The notes: generated by a model not told the origin, from the sequence alone. DNA of 64,000 nucleotides from an uncultured Luminiphilus sp. (GCA_943789425.1 CALSUB010000009.1:1-64000); one strand, 5' to 3'. Shown: positions 17,462 through 28,634, counted from the stretch's first letter. Numbers and translations: made by a program.

Positions 17462-19384
17462 TTAATCACCGAACAGTTTCTTCATAAAGGCGCCCGCTTT
17501 TTCCTCGATCACATCTTGAAGCTGCTGCTGAGCCTCATTCTTCAGGATCTGCTCTGCCACCGACGCAATATCAATCTGACAGGCGGCGCCCGATTCCGAT
17601 GATAAATTGCCTTGGCAGTCTACCGGCCAGTCGACGCCTGCGTAACGTTGGTCAATGACGCACAGTGGACTGACCTGCATGATGTCATTATTGACCTGGC
17701 CCTCCAGCCGAAAGCGGTATTCGAGGGTATCTAACGCAATATCACCCGAGCCCTTCATGACCACGCCAGGTGTCGAAAAGCGCAGTGTCTCAATGTCGCC
17801 TGCGCCATCATCAAAATCGAGCCCCAATCTGAGCTCACTAATCGGTGTGTTGGTGGGAAGGCCTGCGATCGGCGGGATTTTATTGACCGTTGCAACGGCC
17901 GCGCAGACTAATCCTTGCACGGCAATTTTATTGAACACAAGGTCCTGACCCTCGGCACTGAGATCACCGTTCAGCCCGGTGATGAGGTCGTTGCTGCTTG
18001 CGCCTTCGGTATCGAGATCCCACGCGAGTTCGATACGCCCTGTGGCGGCATCAGTGTTGCCCATACTCGCCAGTAACGAATCCATATTGACCCCTTTTAG
18101 TCCGCCCTTTATGTCGGCCTCCACGATGGGTCTGCGCGCATTCAATGTGATGCGGGTGTCGAGCTGCCCCTCGTGGAGGACCCCTCGGACGTAGTCAATA
18201 TCGGTGACGCCATCTCGCACTACCATAGAGACTTGAGCGGTGTTGATGGATTGTCCGCTAACAATCAGGTGGTCAGCCGCCACTCGCAGTGCTAAGTCCA
18301 GATCGCGCAGTGGACCTACGGGCAGCGGTGCCGGCACGCTTGTTGGCCCAGCGACGGGCTTGGGCGCCGTTGCTGTCTCGTTTGATGCGGCATCCCTTGC
18401 TATGAGGCTTGTTTGAGTCGATGTTGCCGGGTGAATTTGATCCACATCGAGTCGCTCAGTTGTGATGTCGAGTTTGATCTCTGGACTCTCGAGCGGCGAC
18501 CACACCAGCTGACCGCTGACATCGCCGCCCGGGAGTCTTGTATCAATGGCGAAGTCGGCCTTAGCGGGGGTCATCGTGAAGTTGCCACTGAGTGTATTGA
18601 TTACGGGTTCAGTGAGCGCCCCCTCCACTGTTGTTTGTAACTGGTCCAACTGGAGCCTGCTCAGATCAGAAGCGAGTCGGATACTACCGTCGAGGGTGAT
18701 CTCCAATGGCACGGCGCTGCCATCACCGAGCACGGTGACTGCGCCATCGAGACGCATCGGTTCATCTTGGGTATTCACGCCGGCGAGAGACAGGGTTTTC
18801 ACCACGATGTGGTTGGTGAGATCACCCTCCCAAGATCGGATCTTCACGGTGACATCGTCTATTCGAATGGCCTCAGCGAGTATGCCGATTCCCGAGAAAC
18901 GGCCGCCCTCGTCCAACTGGCGCTGACGTTCTTGCGCTTTGGTACGCCGAATGAGCTTGCCTCGCTGTTCCCATTCCCTGTCACTCATGCTTGGCATGGG
19001 TTCGGGTGCTGGCGGGAGTGCCTGTGGCTCGGTGATGTCCGCGGTGATACCCGCAATGATTATGGTGCCGACATCGACATTGCCACTCAATAGCGGCAAT
19101 AGAGACAGGCCCACCTCTACTTCATCCACCGACGCGGCTACCGCGACGTCATACTCCGTTTGCGCCGGTAGATCCAACTCCACGCCTTCTAGTCGCAACC
19201 CAAAGCGCGGAAAGAAACTGATATCGGTCTCCCCGTTGATGACCAACTCACCACCTGTGTTGGTGCGCACTTGTTCTGCTGCCAGCTCAGTCAGCGCTTG
19301 CTCGTCAATAAAGATGGGGAGGAGCACCGCGGCCAATACGACCAGTGCGAGTAGCGCTCCAAGAATCCAGAGGATGATCAGCAT
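17462..19384 (-). CDS. AsmA family protein
   Basis: N-term MLIILWILGALLALVVLAAVLLPIFID...; C-term FNKIAVQGLVCAAVATVN, GDIALDTLEYRFRLEGQ. Confidence 0.85.
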   Translation of the reverse strand: MLIILWILGALLALVVLAAVLLPIFIDEQALTELAAEQVRTNTGGELVINGETDISFFPRFGLRLEGVELDLPAQTEYDVAVAASVDEVEVGLSLLPLLSGNVDVGTIIIAGITADITEPQALPPAPEPMPSMSDREWEQRGKLIRRTKAQERQRQLDEGGRFSGIGILAEAIRIDDVTVKIRSWEGDLTNHIVVKTLSLAGVNTQDEPMRLDGAVTVLGDGSAVPLEITLDGSIRLASDLSRLQLDQLQTTVEGALTEPVINTLSGNFTMTPAKADFAIDTRLPGGDVSGQLVWSPLESPEIKLDITTERLDVDQIHPATSTQTSLIARDAASNETATAPKPVAGPTSVPAPLPVGPLRDLDLALRVAADHLIVSGQSINTAQVSMVVRDGVTDIDYVRGVLHEGQLDTRITLNARRPIVEADIKGGLKGVNMDSLLASMGNTDAATGRIELAWDLDTEGASSNDLITGLNGDLSAEGQDLVFNKIAVQGLVCAAVATVNKIPPIAGLPTNTPISELRLGLDFDDGAGDIETLRFSTPGVVMKGSGDIALDTLEYRFRLEGQVNNDIMQVSPLCVIDQRYAGVDWPVDCQGNLSSESGAACQIDIASVAEQILKNEAQQQLQDVIEEKAGAFMKKLFGD

Positions 19385-19430
19385 AATTGTCTCTCTACTG
19401 TTTCTAATGGCATCCAGCATAACAAAGGAT

Positions 19431-20900
19431 TTAGGCGGAGGAAGCGCTCTTCGCCTGGCTGACGCGCCGCTCAATATGACGACTGAGGATACGCTCCCGC
19501 TCGCGTTTGACGCCCTCGCTGGATTTGAGACGCCACAACTGCTCTTTAGCATGCTGATAAGAGGTTTTGAGATCCACGACGGGGTCAGGGTAGTCGATGG
19601 GGTGCATCTGGCGCTCAAGTGGTGATCGCAGCCAAGGTTGATGCAACAGCGGGGTGGGTAGGCCAGCCAGCTCTGGTACCCACCGTAAGATAAAAGTCCC
19701 CTCTGGGTCGTGATCCAGTGATTGCTTGACGGGGTTATAAATCCGGATGGTATTGATGCCGGTGACCCCCGCCTGCATCTGCATTTGCGGGTAATGAATG
19801 CCCGGCTCAAAATCGAGAAAGAGCGACCCTAACCAAGCGGCGCCGGTGCGCCAGTCTTGCCATAAATGATGCGTGAGAAAGGACACCAGCATGGCCCGTG
19901 ATCTGAAATTGATGTAACCCGTTTGCAGCAAGCATCGCATCGACGCATCAATTAACGGGTAGCCGGTCCGACCCTCTCGCCAGGCATCGAGCCGCTCTGG
20001 GTCGCGGCGACGCGGAAAATCCAGATACCCCCGGTTTAAGTCCTCACACTCCATCCGGCATTCCATTTCAAACTTTTGAATAAAATGGCAGTGCCAGTGC
20101 AGTCGGGACTCAAACGCGCCGAGTGCGCGTACCCATTCGCCGTCGTTTTGCCGTTGTTTCAGTGCGTGGTAAGTCTGGCGCAGGCTCAGATTGCCCCACG
20201 CCAAATGAGGCGACAGTCGAGAGCAATGATGTCGAGCGGCCTCAGGTTTAGAAATACTCGTTTGATACCGTTGAGCGCGTCCGTCGAGAAAGCTTGTTAA
20301 GACTGACGATGCCGCTTGGGGACCACCGCGCTGAAAGTCGGGTTTTTGTGTGTCCCAACGCGCCAATCGGCGTGTTTGCGCTCCCAATAAGGCTTCGGGT
20401 AGCGGCTGATGCAGTGTCGAGAGGCGGTTCAGGTTGGCCGAAATGAGGGGTTGCCCCATCACCTGATGCCAGGCCCGGTTCCAGCCTCGGCGATCAGTAC
20501 GACCACGCTGCACGCCATTACTCTGGAATTCCTGCCAGCGAATCCCCTCGGCAGTGCAAAAGCGCATGATGCGCTGATCGCGATCAAAAGTGAGGCCCAG
20601 TCCCGTCTCTGCATGGCTGAAAAGCTGTTTAATGGGCAGGTGCTGGTGGAGCGTTTTCAGCACTGCTTCTGCCTCCCCTTCGAGCACCTGAATAGTGGTG
20701 CCGTATGGCTGCAGTTGCCTATTGAGTTCATTGAGCGATTGAGCGATGAAATGCCAATGACGGCCGCGGTAGTGAGCGTCGTGGATGAGCATCGGTTCGA
20801 TGATATAGAGCAGCAGCAGCGGCTCTCCTTGATCGATGGCTGCTGCGAGTGGCCCGTGATCGATGAGCCGAAGATCACGCTTGAACCAGACAATATTCAT
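19431..20900 (-). CDS. Cryptochrome/deoxyribodipyrimidine photolyase family protein
   Basis: [63 protein letters not shown]. Confidence 0.9.
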   Translation of the reverse strand: MNIVWFKRDLRLIDHGPLAAAIDQGEPLLLLYIIEPMLIHDAHYRGRHWHFIAQSLNELNRQLQPYGTTIQVLEGEAEAVLKTLHQHLPIKQLFSHAETGLGLTFDRDQRIMRFCTAEGIRWQEFQSNGVQRGRTDRRGWNRAWHQVMGQPLISANLNRLSTLHQPLPEALLGAQTRRLARWDTQKPDFQRGGPQAASSVLTSFLDGRAQRYQTSISKPEAARHHCSRLSPHLAWGNLSLRQTYHALKQRQNDGEWVRALGAFESRLHWHCHFIQKFEMECRMECEDLNRGYLDFPRRRDPERLDAWREGRTGYPLIDASMRCLLQTGYINFRSRAMLVSFLTHHLWQDWRTGAAWLGSLFLDFEPGIHYPQMQMQAGVTGINTIRIYNPVKQSLDHDPEGTFILRWVPELAGLPTPLLHQPWLRSPLERQMHPIDYPDPVVDLKTSYQHAKEQLWRLKSSEGVKRERERILSRHIERRVSQAKSASSA

Positions 20901-21847
20901 GAGGTGTGAGGGTTTTTTGATAACAGGGCGTTCACGACCGGCTGCCCTGTTGTCACGTCTTGTAAGTTCACGCGACCGCGATACATCGCGCTATAGATCA
21001 GGCGGTAAGCATCGCGATCGAAGGCGGGAGTTTGTTCGGTTAGTAAGGCGTCTTGTGCCGCTGCCAGCGTGTCGAAGCAGCCGTACCATGCCCACTGATC
21101 AATGAGGTGAAATTGTTGCTCGGGTTGTTGTTCGATGGGTTTAATCGTGTGCTCTGCCAATAGTAAAGGACCGTCGAATGGCCATGCTGCAATGCGTTGT
21201 CGTGCGAGTTGATCAAGCAAGCGCGCATTGTGTGCCGTCGTAGATTCCTCTCCGGCGCAAGCACCATCGCATCGACCTAGTTGGTGCTGAAAACAAGGGC
21301 CATGGCCTCGGTCTAGCCCCATCATGCGAAGACATAGGGCGTGATCTCTGGCCAGGTTTTGCAATGAGCTGAGCACTCGGCTTTTATTGGCATAGAGTCC
21401 AAATGTATCGATGTTCCTCGTGGCTACGGGCAGAAAGTCGATGGCGGTGGGCTGCAAAAACCCCTCAGGCGAGGGCGTCAGCGTAATCGTCCACAGGCGC
21501 CGCAGCCGCCTTTGGCGACGATTAAACAGGGGCACCTCCCGTTTGATCGCCTCATTCTCGATTAGCAAGGCACCGACCTCCCCAGCGGTCATCTGACAAT
21601 CCACTTGGCGGACTTGTGACATCAGACGTTGATGGCGACCGGTCTTACGACCCTCATTGATATGCTGAGCCACCCGGCTGCGGATATCGACACTTTTGCC
21701 GATGTATAAGAGCGCGCCGGCCGCATCGAAAAATCGATAAACACCACTGCATCGTGGCAGCGTCTCCGCGGGCTTACCAGCTCGAGTAATCGTGAAGGGC
21801 TCAGTTGCTATGGCCATGCTGTCGTTTTCATTCTTTGCTGGACACAC
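20897..21847 (-). CDS. cho: Excinuclease Cho (UvrC-like GIY-YIG endonuclease)
   Basis: [51 protein letters not shown]-rich [15 protein letters not shown]; start may be 21817. Confidence 0.85.
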   Translation of the reverse strand: MCPAKNENDSMAIATEPFTITRAGKPAETLPRCSGVYRFFDAAGALLYIGKSVDIRSRVAQHINEGRKTGRHQRLMSQVRQVDCQMTAGEVGALLIENEAIKREVPLFNRRQRRLRRLWTITLTPSPEGFLQPTAIDFLPVATRNIDTFGLYANKSRVLSSLQNLARDHALCLRMMGLDRGHGPCFQHQLGRCDGACAGEESTTAHNARLLDQLARQRIAAWPFDGPLLLAEHTIKPIEQQPEQQFHLIDQWAWYGCFDTLAAAQDALLTEQTPAFDRDAYRLIYSAMYRGRVNLQDVTTGQPVVNALLSKNPHTS

Positions 21848-21985
21848 TGTGTCGGACTTGTCCTCGTTTGGTGCGGGGGTAGACGGTCGGTTACACCGCC
21901 TACCTCAGGGTGCGGCCAGCCTAGGAGGGCGATGAGCAAACCGAACGAGCCGCTGGGTCGTAGGTCATGCAGGAGGGACAGTGTA

Positions 21986-22300
21986 ATGAAAATAGCCTTA
22001 AGCGAGCTCGGTAGTGTTGAACTCACGGATGTTGTCATCGAATCAGTGGATTTGAGCCTGTATATCGCACACGCGCGGCTCGGTGAAGAGGAGCGGCTGA
22101 TTGCCGATCGCAACGGCAAGGTGCTCAAGACCCGTAATCTTTTAGAGATGCAGCGCACCATCCGCAAAGCAGTCACCTGCGAGCTTTTCTTGCGACAACG
22201 CAGCGCCTACGATGAAATGGTGGGTCATAGCTACCAGGCCGCGGATAACGTGATGGAGTTGCCGCTGGGCCGGGAGCCGCTGCCGGAGTGGTTAAATTAA
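21986..22300 (+). CDS. DUF6482-like small protein
   Basis: 104 aa, acidic/basic, VELTDVVIESVDLSLYIAHA pattern. Confidence 0.5.
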   Translation: MKIALSELGSVELTDVVIESVDLSLYIAHARLGEEERLIADRNGKVLKTRNLLEMQRTIRKAVTCELFLRQRSAYDEMVGHSYQAADNVMELPLGREPLPEWLN

Positions 22301-22310
22301 CCTGACGACA

Positions 22311-23132
22311 CTAAGTCGGGGTATCCAAGTCATCGTCGGCTAGCTTGTGTCCCCAATCGCGTTTGGCCTTGAGATACTGCAAGTTGAAATCGTCGACGCC
22401 GACAACGTGCTTCACCTGCTCAATCCCTTGAACGCCCATCGCGGCTAGATCATCCAGCTTTTTCGGATTGTTGGTGAGCAGCCGGATGCTGCGACCTTGG
22501 CAAAAATGTTTGAGCAAAATGGCCGCATCGGAAAAATCTCTGGAATCATCGGGCAAACCTAATGACTGGTTTGCCTGATAGGTATCCTCGCCTGCATCTT
22601 GCAGCAGATAGGTCGCCGCTTTCGCCCAGAGCCCGATCCCTCGGCCTTCGTGACCTGCCATATAAATCAAATAGCCGCCATGGGGATCCTCTGCAATGCG
22701 GTCAATCGCTGCTTCTAATTGTGGTCCGCATTCACATCGCCGAGAGCCAAAAATATCGCCCGTCAGGCAGTTTGAATGCACTCTGACTAGGGGGTTATCG
22801 CTCTCTTCAGGCTTGCCGATGACCAAGATGCTGTTTACTGCCATGCTGGAGGCCAAATGAGAGAACAAGTGCTGGCCGCCTTGCTCACGCAGGGTGCTGG
22901 CCAAATGCTCAACCTCACTCAGCTCGGTGCTTCTAACACAGGCATACCATCTGACTGTGGGGTGCTGCGTGCCTCTAGCGAGCGGCATGGGGATGGGGCC
23001 CAGAAGATTGAGGTGTTGTCCGGGACTCGCTGTGCTGTCTGTCTCGACTGGTTCACCGTCGCTATTGATACGGCGTAGCTTTCCGTCACGAATCAGACGC
23101 TCACGAATCTCCGGGTTGATATAAGTAAACAT
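22311..23132 (-). CDS. ribA: GTP cyclohydrolase II
   Basis: VRVHSNCLTGDIFGSRRCECGPQLEAAI, YMAGHEGRGIGLWAK, RLLTNNPKK. Confidence 0.9.
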   Translation of the reverse strand: MFTYINPEIRERLIRDGKLRRINSDGEPVETDSTASPGQHLNLLGPIPMPLARGTQHPTVRWYACVRSTELSEVEHLASTLREQGGQHLFSHLASSMAVNSILVIGKPEESDNPLVRVHSNCLTGDIFGSRRCECGPQLEAAIDRIAEDPHGGYLIYMAGHEGRGIGLWAKAATYLLQDAGEDTYQANQSLGLPDDSRDFSDAAILLKHFCQGRSIRLLTNNPKKLDDLAAMGVQGIEQVKHVVGVDDFNLQYLKAKRDWGHKLADDDLDTPT

Positions 23133-23391
23133 ATCGGTTCCTACGTTCGCCTCTGGGCACGTCAGCGCGTCAATCAGCGGGTCGCTCAGCGTATAGTATA
23201 AATCGCTTCAGGGTCTCTGGTGCAGCTGATCGCGGAATACAAATCATCTTTCCCGCAGCGTCTGGCGTTACCTCGCGTGAGTGAGACGATGAGGGCCTTC
23301 ATAAGGTGGGGTCAGGCAGGGTGGGCATTCCCAAGTACAACCCCGCCTTGAAATCAGTCTTTTTTAATCGACCTGCAGCAAGCGACCTGAA

Positions 23392-24018
23392 TCAGGGAGC
23401 GGGGGGTGCACTTTCTGTGGGCGGAAACTCCCGCAGAACCCGGTCGGCCGCACTATCGAGTGCGGCCTGATCACGAATGGTTTCTTCCTTCAATTTAGAC
23501 TGCGTCACGCTCCGCCATACTGAGGCTTTTTCCTCGGGGTCGATCATATCGATAATGAAAGTGCCCTGGGTATACTCAGTCACGCGAACGTCTGTCTGTC
23601 CCATGCAGTTATAGCAGTTGTACATCGAGTAACGGTTATAACGGCTGTAACCCATAGAGGCACCGTAGGAGGGATTGTTGTAGCTTTTGACGTCCGTCTT
23701 TTCCATGAGGTTCAAATGCCAGCTCAACAGTAAATCGGCATCGCTCGTATTCTCGACAAACACCAGACCCTTCGCTTCCAGTGAGCCTCGGAGTGCGCTG
23801 TCGATACGATCTCTTTGAAAGTCAGTGAGTTCAGAAGGGTTATTGCCGGTGACAGAGCCACTCAACGCATAGAAGGCCATGGTTTTGGGTTGGCTAAAAT
23901 CATAGTCAGGTGCGAAATCAACCACCGGCTCGGGTGGCTTAGTGGCGCAGGCCGCCAGTGTCGCTATGACAAACCCAGCGCAGGCTAAACGGATTATGTG
24001 CATCGAATCTCTCCACAA
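23392..24018 (-). CDS. DUF4136 domain lipoprotein
   Basis: Lipobox (TLAACA), DFAPDYDFSQPKTMAFY, DADLLLSWHLNL. Confidence 0.8.
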   Translation of the reverse strand: MWRDSMHIIRLACAGFVIATLAACATKPPEPVVDFAPDYDFSQPKTMAFYALSGSVTGNNPSELTDFQRDRIDSALRGSLEAKGLVFVENTSDADLLLSWHLNLMEKTDVKSYNNPSYGASMGYSRYNRYSMYNCYNCMGQTDVRVTEYTQGTFIIDMIDPEEKASVWRSVTQSKLKEETIRDQAALDSAADRVLREFPPTESAPPAP

Positions 24019-24275
24019 ATCATCAAAAATAAAAAACTACTGTACCAAAGTGTGCTGATCATCCCGTGTCGGTGCTGCCGCTGTCGTCCTCGATCGTCAA
24101 GCAACGACAATGAGTTGCCGAGCTCTTAGCACCCCGAGGGATATCTAGCAGGCCCGAAGGATATCGCTCAGCTACTGGGTGGCCCCTTACCTCGGATTAT
24201 CACAGCCCGTGGATCACGATCAAAGTGGCATCTGACACATTGTCGCAATAAGAGGCTTTTCTAACTGCCGGCGAT

Positions 24276-25286
24276 TTAATCCTGCTGGCAGCGTGTGAGC
24301 GTGGCTTGAACGGTTTGGACATGTTGCCGCGTCATTTGAGTCAGTTGCAATAGCAGTGCGTCACGCGCCATCACCCAATCTTGGTAAGGCTGCGTGACTG
24401 AATCCGCGAGAACTGTTTCAAGGCGCTGAGTGGGCTCATGGATGAGCTCTGCTCGCCGGCGAAGGCTGACCACCCAAGGCTGAACGTTGGTCACGAAAAA
24501 CTGTTGCACGACCCGTTTCAAGGCTCTAGATCGCTCGGTGGGTTGTCCAAAGGGGCACAGGGGGCGTTCTGATTGGGTTTTCGTCAGTAGGGCATTGGCC
24601 CCCTCGAGTGCCCATACCAGCTGAGACGTTGCGAGGAGTAGCTCGCCTCCGTCACCCGCTCGCACATCACTCAGTAGTAGCTCAAAGGTGCGATTGTCAG
24701 CGGACCAATCTCCGTTTAGCCAAGGCGCCGTCATGGCCGACAGTGAGGTGACGGTTTGTTCAACGAGACTACTCGTTTGTTGCGGGTAATCCCCCAAGGT
24801 TGGGTCGGCATGCCAAAACGCGCGCCACTCGGCACCAAGCAGTACCGCGTCAAAAACAGCGCTTGGCAGTGCCTGCTTGCGTTCGTCACTGGCAACCCGG
24901 ATGGTGGCTGCCAGTTCGGTATCGCCACGGGTTTCCAATAGCTCGATACACGCCGGAGCGAGGTCGAGAAATTCGAGATCTAACAGCAGTCGCTGTGAAG
25001 GAGAGGCGGTTCTCCCCAGCTGGGTATTGCGCCGTCCGAGATTGACCTGCAGTGAACAGCCGGTCAATGACAGGAAGTCGATCAGATCGATCTGCTGATT
25101 GCTCGCGGGCCCTGCTTTATCGGGTAGCGGCGGTGCCAGATCGAACCGCGGTAGCGCCTGTGACGCGGGCGCGGTGCCGGTGACGGTGGATAATCGACTC
25201 AGGTACTCATTCAAATGCGCGAGTCCTGAATCAGACTGACCACAACCGGCCAAAAGCAGCAGGGATAGGAAGATGACACGACGCAT
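24276..25286 (-). CDS. DUF3080-like lipoprotein
   Basis: Lipobox LLLAGCG; LIDFLSLTGCSLQVNLGRRNTQLGR. Confidence 0.7.
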   Translation of the reverse strand: MRRVIFLSLLLLAGCGQSDSGLAHLNEYLSRLSTVTGTAPASQALPRFDLAPPLPDKAGPASNQQIDLIDFLSLTGCSLQVNLGRRNTQLGRTASPSQRLLLDLEFLDLAPACIELLETRGDTELAATIRVASDERKQALPSAVFDAVLLGAEWRAFWHADPTLGDYPQQTSSLVEQTVTSLSAMTAPWLNGDWSADNRTFELLLSDVRAGDGGELLLATSQLVWALEGANALLTKTQSERPLCPFGQPTERSRALKRVVQQFFVTNVQPWVVSLRRRAELIHEPTQRLETVLADSVTQPYQDWVMARDALLLQLTQMTRQHVQTVQATLTRCQQD

Positions 25287-25288
25287 AC

Positions 25289-25915
25289 TTAGCCACTCAG
25301 TGCATGACGTGCCTCATCACGCCAGCGGCTGAGGTGTTGTAAGGCCGCGTCAGGCGTAACGCGTGCAGCCCACTTAGCGAAATCGAGTGCCACTAATAAA
25401 TCGATATCAGCGAAGGAAAAGTCTGGTCCTGCAAGGTACTGGCGTTGTGCTAATTCTCGGTTCAGCATGTCAAAGCCCTCAGCGAGTCGGAGCTGCCCTC
25501 GCTCAGCCAATGCTGGGAGTTGGATGACTGGCGCAACGCCGGGCAGTGCTCGATCTTGATATTTTGGATGCGCATTTCTGAAGGCGTCCGCGATGGGACT
25601 GAAAATCTCAGTGAACAGTCGGTGGTTCCAGTTAAGCGTATTCGCTCGTGCCTCCGGTGTGCGTCCCAGTAAGGGTTTGTCGGGAAAGCGCTCCTCCAAG
25701 TAATGTACGATGGCAATGACGGCACTCAATACCGTGCCATCATCAAGCACCAATGCGGGAACGGTCGCCTCCGGCACGATGGCTTGATAGGCAGCACCGA
25801 GTTGTTCGTCAGCCCCTAAATCGATTTGAGTGGTGTCTAACTCAATCCGCTTGAAATCCATAAAGAGCTTTAATCGAGCGGGATTTGGGGCAGCATCAAA
25901 GGAGTAAAGCTTCAT
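25289..25915 (-). CDS. Glutathione S-transferase family protein
   Basis: Thioredoxin-like N-term MKLYSFDAAPNPARLKLFM, ATVPALVLDDGTVLSAVIAIVHYLEERFP. Confidence 0.85.
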   Translation of the reverse strand: MKLYSFDAAPNPARLKLFMDFKRIELDTTQIDLGADEQLGAAYQAIVPEATVPALVLDDGTVLSAVIAIVHYLEERFPDKPLLGRTPEARANTLNWNHRLFTEIFSPIADAFRNAHPKYQDRALPGVAPVIQLPALAERGQLRLAEGFDMLNRELAQRQYLAGPDFSFADIDLLVALDFAKWAARVTPDAALQHLSRWRDEARHALSG

Positions 25916-26040
25916 CGCGACGTCGTCTTGGCTTCGGTGACGCCATTATAACCGGGCGGTCACTCAGTGAGTGTGTTGCGCCAGTTTTAGATCTTTTCCG
26001 CAACCGCTATACTCCCGATCCCTGAGACGGAGAATCCATC

Positions 26041-26454
26041 ATGCGCAGTATACTTATTGTTCTGTTGCTGGCCCCAATGGCGGCGCTGGCACTTGATTTA
26101 ACGGATCGACAACGAGCCGACATCGAAGCACGGATACAGCCCTTTTCCGCGGTCTGTGTGCAGGGAGAAGCTTGTGGCGGCGGGGTCGCTATGGCTGAAA
26201 GTGCGGCGCGGTCGGGAGAGGATGTCTACAACGCGGCTTGCATGGCGTGTCATTCCGCTGGTATTGCGGGTGCGCCCAAAGTCGGTGAGCAAGTGGCCTG
26301 GGCCAGTCGTATCGCAAAAGGTATGGATGCCCTGTACGACAGCGGTATCAATGGCGTTGCGGGCACTGGCATGATTGCGCGAGGAGGTTGTGCAGATTGC
26401 TCCGATGATGAGATTAGATTGGCCGTTGACTTTATGGTGGACGGCAGCCGCTAA
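26041..26454 (+). CDS. c-type cytochrome (cytochrome c5 family), periplasmic
   Basis: Signal peptide, CMACH heme motif, MIARGGCADCSDDEIRLAVDFMV. Confidence 0.9.
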   Translation: MRSILIVLLLAPMAALALDLTDRQRADIEARIQPFSAVCVQGEACGGGVAMAESAARSGEDVYNAACMACHSAGIAGAPKVGEQVAWASRIAKGMDALYDSGINGVAGTGMIARGGCADCSDDEIRLAVDFMVDGSR

Positions 26455-27959
26455 GCGCGCTTAGCAGCAGACTGACTGTCGATTTCTCTGAAAGACAGCG
26501 CGGTCTCGACATGGGTAATCGAGACCGCGTCATGACCCCCCAAGTCAGCGAGCGTGCGAGCAACTCGTAGCCGGCGGTGAGCGCTCCGAGCCGATAATGA
26601 CAGTGCCTTGATTGCCGCGACGAACCAAGTCTGCGTTTTGGGCGCGAGTCGGCAAACACTGATCAATTGATCACCCTCCAACGCGCTGTTTAAGCAGTCC
26701 TGACGAGCCAGCTGTTGCTCACGAAGTTGGGTCACACGATCCCTCACAGTCTGGGAGTGGTCCTTCGTGGGGCGTTTGCTTAGCAGCGCATCAGGCGGCG
26801 GTCGGTCGATCGTAATGTGAAGGTCGATGCGATCCAGTAGTGGGCCAGATACACCATGCCAGTAGCGTTGAATGGCAATGGGTGTGCAACGGCAGGTGCT
26901 TTCTGGCCTGCCTGTCATACCGCAAGGGCAGGGGTTCATTGCGGCAACGAGCTGAAACTGCGCGGGATAGGTATGCTGATGAGCCGCACGAGAGACAGTG
27001 ATTTCACCTGTTTCTAATGGTTGGCGGAGCTGGTTCAGCACAGCCCGCGGAAACTCGGCGAGTTCGTCCAAAAACAAGACGCCGGCATGGGCCATCGAGA
27101 TTTCTCCGGGAATCGCTCGCGATGTGCCACCCATCAGCGCGGCAATACTGCTCGAGTGATGCGGCGCTCTGAAGGGCGGTCCTTCGCAATGGGGCAGCCC
27201 TGCCAGATCACGAAGCAAACCAACTTCTCGCCGCTGTGCTGGGGTGACGGGTGGTAAGAGCCCCGGGAGTACCGAGGCAGCCAGTGTTTTGCCGATCCCC
27301 GGTGGCCCCGAGATCAACAAGTGATGGCCGCCGGTAGCGGCTAACTCGAGCGCACGGCACAACAGGGGTTGTCCACGTATCGCTGATAAATCTGGGTAGG
27401 TAATGGGTGCGCTACCTTGGGACTGACTCATGACTGTGAGCGTTGGGTTGGGTTGCTGAAGCTGTCCACAGAGAGACAGCAGGTCGGGCGCCGCAATGAT
27501 GCGACTATGGGTAACCGAGGCCAGTTCTGAAGCGCCGTCGATTGCAACGCCGCAGGCGCACCCGGCCTGTGTGGCCGCTACCACTGCGCTCAACAAACCA
27601 CGGCACTGTCGGATACTGCCATCCAAGCCCAATTCACCGAAAAATTCTCGATTATGAGCAATCGCCTTGGGTAGTTGCTGTGACGCGATCAGTAACCCCA
27701 ATGCCACCGGTAAGTCGTAACGAGCGCTCTGCTGGAGCGACTCTGCGGGGGCTAGGTTCACGGTGATGTGGTAGTCGGGCCATTTGAGGTGTGAGCTGAT
27801 AATGGCACTGCGAATACGACCTCGCATGGCGCGACATGCCGTATCGGACAGACCAACGACTTGGAATCCAGGTAAGCCTGCGCTCAGGTGAATTTCGGCG
27901 GTAACGCTGGGTGCGTCGAGGCCCGCTTGGCCACGCGTTCTGATAAATGCGAGGTGCAT
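26451..27959 (-). CDS. comM: YifB/ComM family Mg chelatase-like AAA ATPase
   Basis: GPPGIGKT, GEISMAHAGVLFLDELAEF, MNPCPCG. Confidence 0.93.
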   Translation of the reverse strand: MHLAFIRTRGQAGLDAPSVTAEIHLSAGLPGFQVVGLSDTACRAMRGRIRSAIISSHLKWPDYHITVNLAPAESLQQSARYDLPVALGLLIASQQLPKAIAHNREFFGELGLDGSIRQCRGLLSAVVAATQAGCACGVAIDGASELASVTHSRIIAAPDLLSLCGQLQQPNPTLTVMSQSQGSAPITYPDLSAIRGQPLLCRALELAATGGHHLLISGPPGIGKTLAASVLPGLLPPVTPAQRREVGLLRDLAGLPHCEGPPFRAPHHSSSIAALMGGTSRAIPGEISMAHAGVLFLDELAEFPRAVLNQLRQPLETGEITVSRAAHQHTYPAQFQLVAAMNPCPCGMTGRPESTCRCTPIAIQRYWHGVSGPLLDRIDLHITIDRPPPDALLSKRPTKDHSQTVRDRVTQLREQQLARQDCLNSALEGDQLISVCRLAPKTQTWFVAAIKALSLSARSAHRRLRVARTLADLGGHDAVSITHVETALSFREIDSQSAAKRA

Positions 27960-28036
27960 AGATCGTCCTTGATCTCATTAGGGAAGGCGGTCACATCAGC
28001 TGGGTTGTCAGCGTATTCGACAACCGTTTATCCGCC

Positions 28037-28297
28037 CTAGGGCTCTGTTGGTCGTTCTAGAGCGTTGCTCAGCGCTTCAATTTGCTGTTCCAGTGTTTCT
28101 AGGCGCTGGCGTGTTCGCTGTAGCACGGCAGTTTGCGCATCAAACTCCTCTCGGCTGACAACATCTAACTTACCAAGGGCGGATTGCAGTAATGATTTGG
28201 CATTGCGATCGATCTGTCCCAGCAAGGGATCGTTGCTTTGAATCAATCGCTCGAAAAGTGATTGGGTACGACCCGAATTAGCGTCCTCGTGACTCAT
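28037..28297 (-). CDS. ubiK: Accessory factor UbiK (BMFP family)
   Basis: ALGKLDVVSREEFDAQTAVLQRTRQRLETLEQQIEAL; adjacent to comM. Confidence 0.8.
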   Translation of the reverse strand: MSHEDANSGRTQSLFERLIQSNDPLLGQIDRNAKSLLQSALGKLDVVSREEFDAQTAVLQRTRQRLETLEQQIEALSNALERPTEP

Positions 28298-28492
28298 GAT
28301 GTGTCCCTGTCTGCAGCTAATGGTGTGTGTTTTTTCAAACTGCGTGTGTTTCTTGCCAATAGTCTTGGTTTCGACCAATCGTGCCGGTCTTTTGCTGAGT
28401 GCTGCGGGGGTGAGTGGTGTTGATGTGTCTCGCAGTTCCCGCTGACACGCTTCAAATGTAGCGCACTATTTTCTGCACTGACAGATCGGAAG

Positions 28493-28531
28493 CCGCCAAA
28501 ACTGGTGCAAGCCTCGCACTAACTTGGTGCA
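28493..28531. promoter_or_regulatory. Putative tandem NtrC-binding sites (one near-consensus, one half-site)
   Basis: cGCACTAACTTGGTGCA at 28515-28531 vs consensus TGCACCAnnnTGGTGCA; TGGTGCA half-site at 28503-28509, 22 bp upstream. Confidence 0.6.
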
Positions 28532-28618
28532 CGCTGGCCATGCCGAATGGGTTGTAGGTCTTCACGCCAGGACCCCTAAATGGCATTAACTAATTGAAAA
28601 TATTAAATAAAAATAAAT

Positions 28619-28634
28619 TGGCTCGATTGTCGCT
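28619..28634 (+). promoter_or_regulatory. Putative sigma54 (-24/-12) promoter
   Basis: TGGCTCGATTGTCGCT vs TGGCACGnnnnTTGCW; GG and GC exactly 10 nt apart. Confidence 0.7.

Noticed and set aside
18939-19625. 228-aa + strand ORF
   Set aside because: Antisense to AsmA and photolyase-family genes; Ser/Thr-rich shadow composition with no recognisable domain.
19385-19810. N-terminal 142-aa extension of the AsmA ORF
   Set aside because: Overlaps the photolyase gene in another frame; AsmA homologues begin at the TM segment MLIILWILGALLALVVL.
19431-23132. A dedicated flavin/light island (photolyase, cho, DUF6482, ribA plus BLUF nearby)
   Set aside because: ribA is on its own and BLUF is more than 10 kb away; proximity alone is not evidence of a functional unit.
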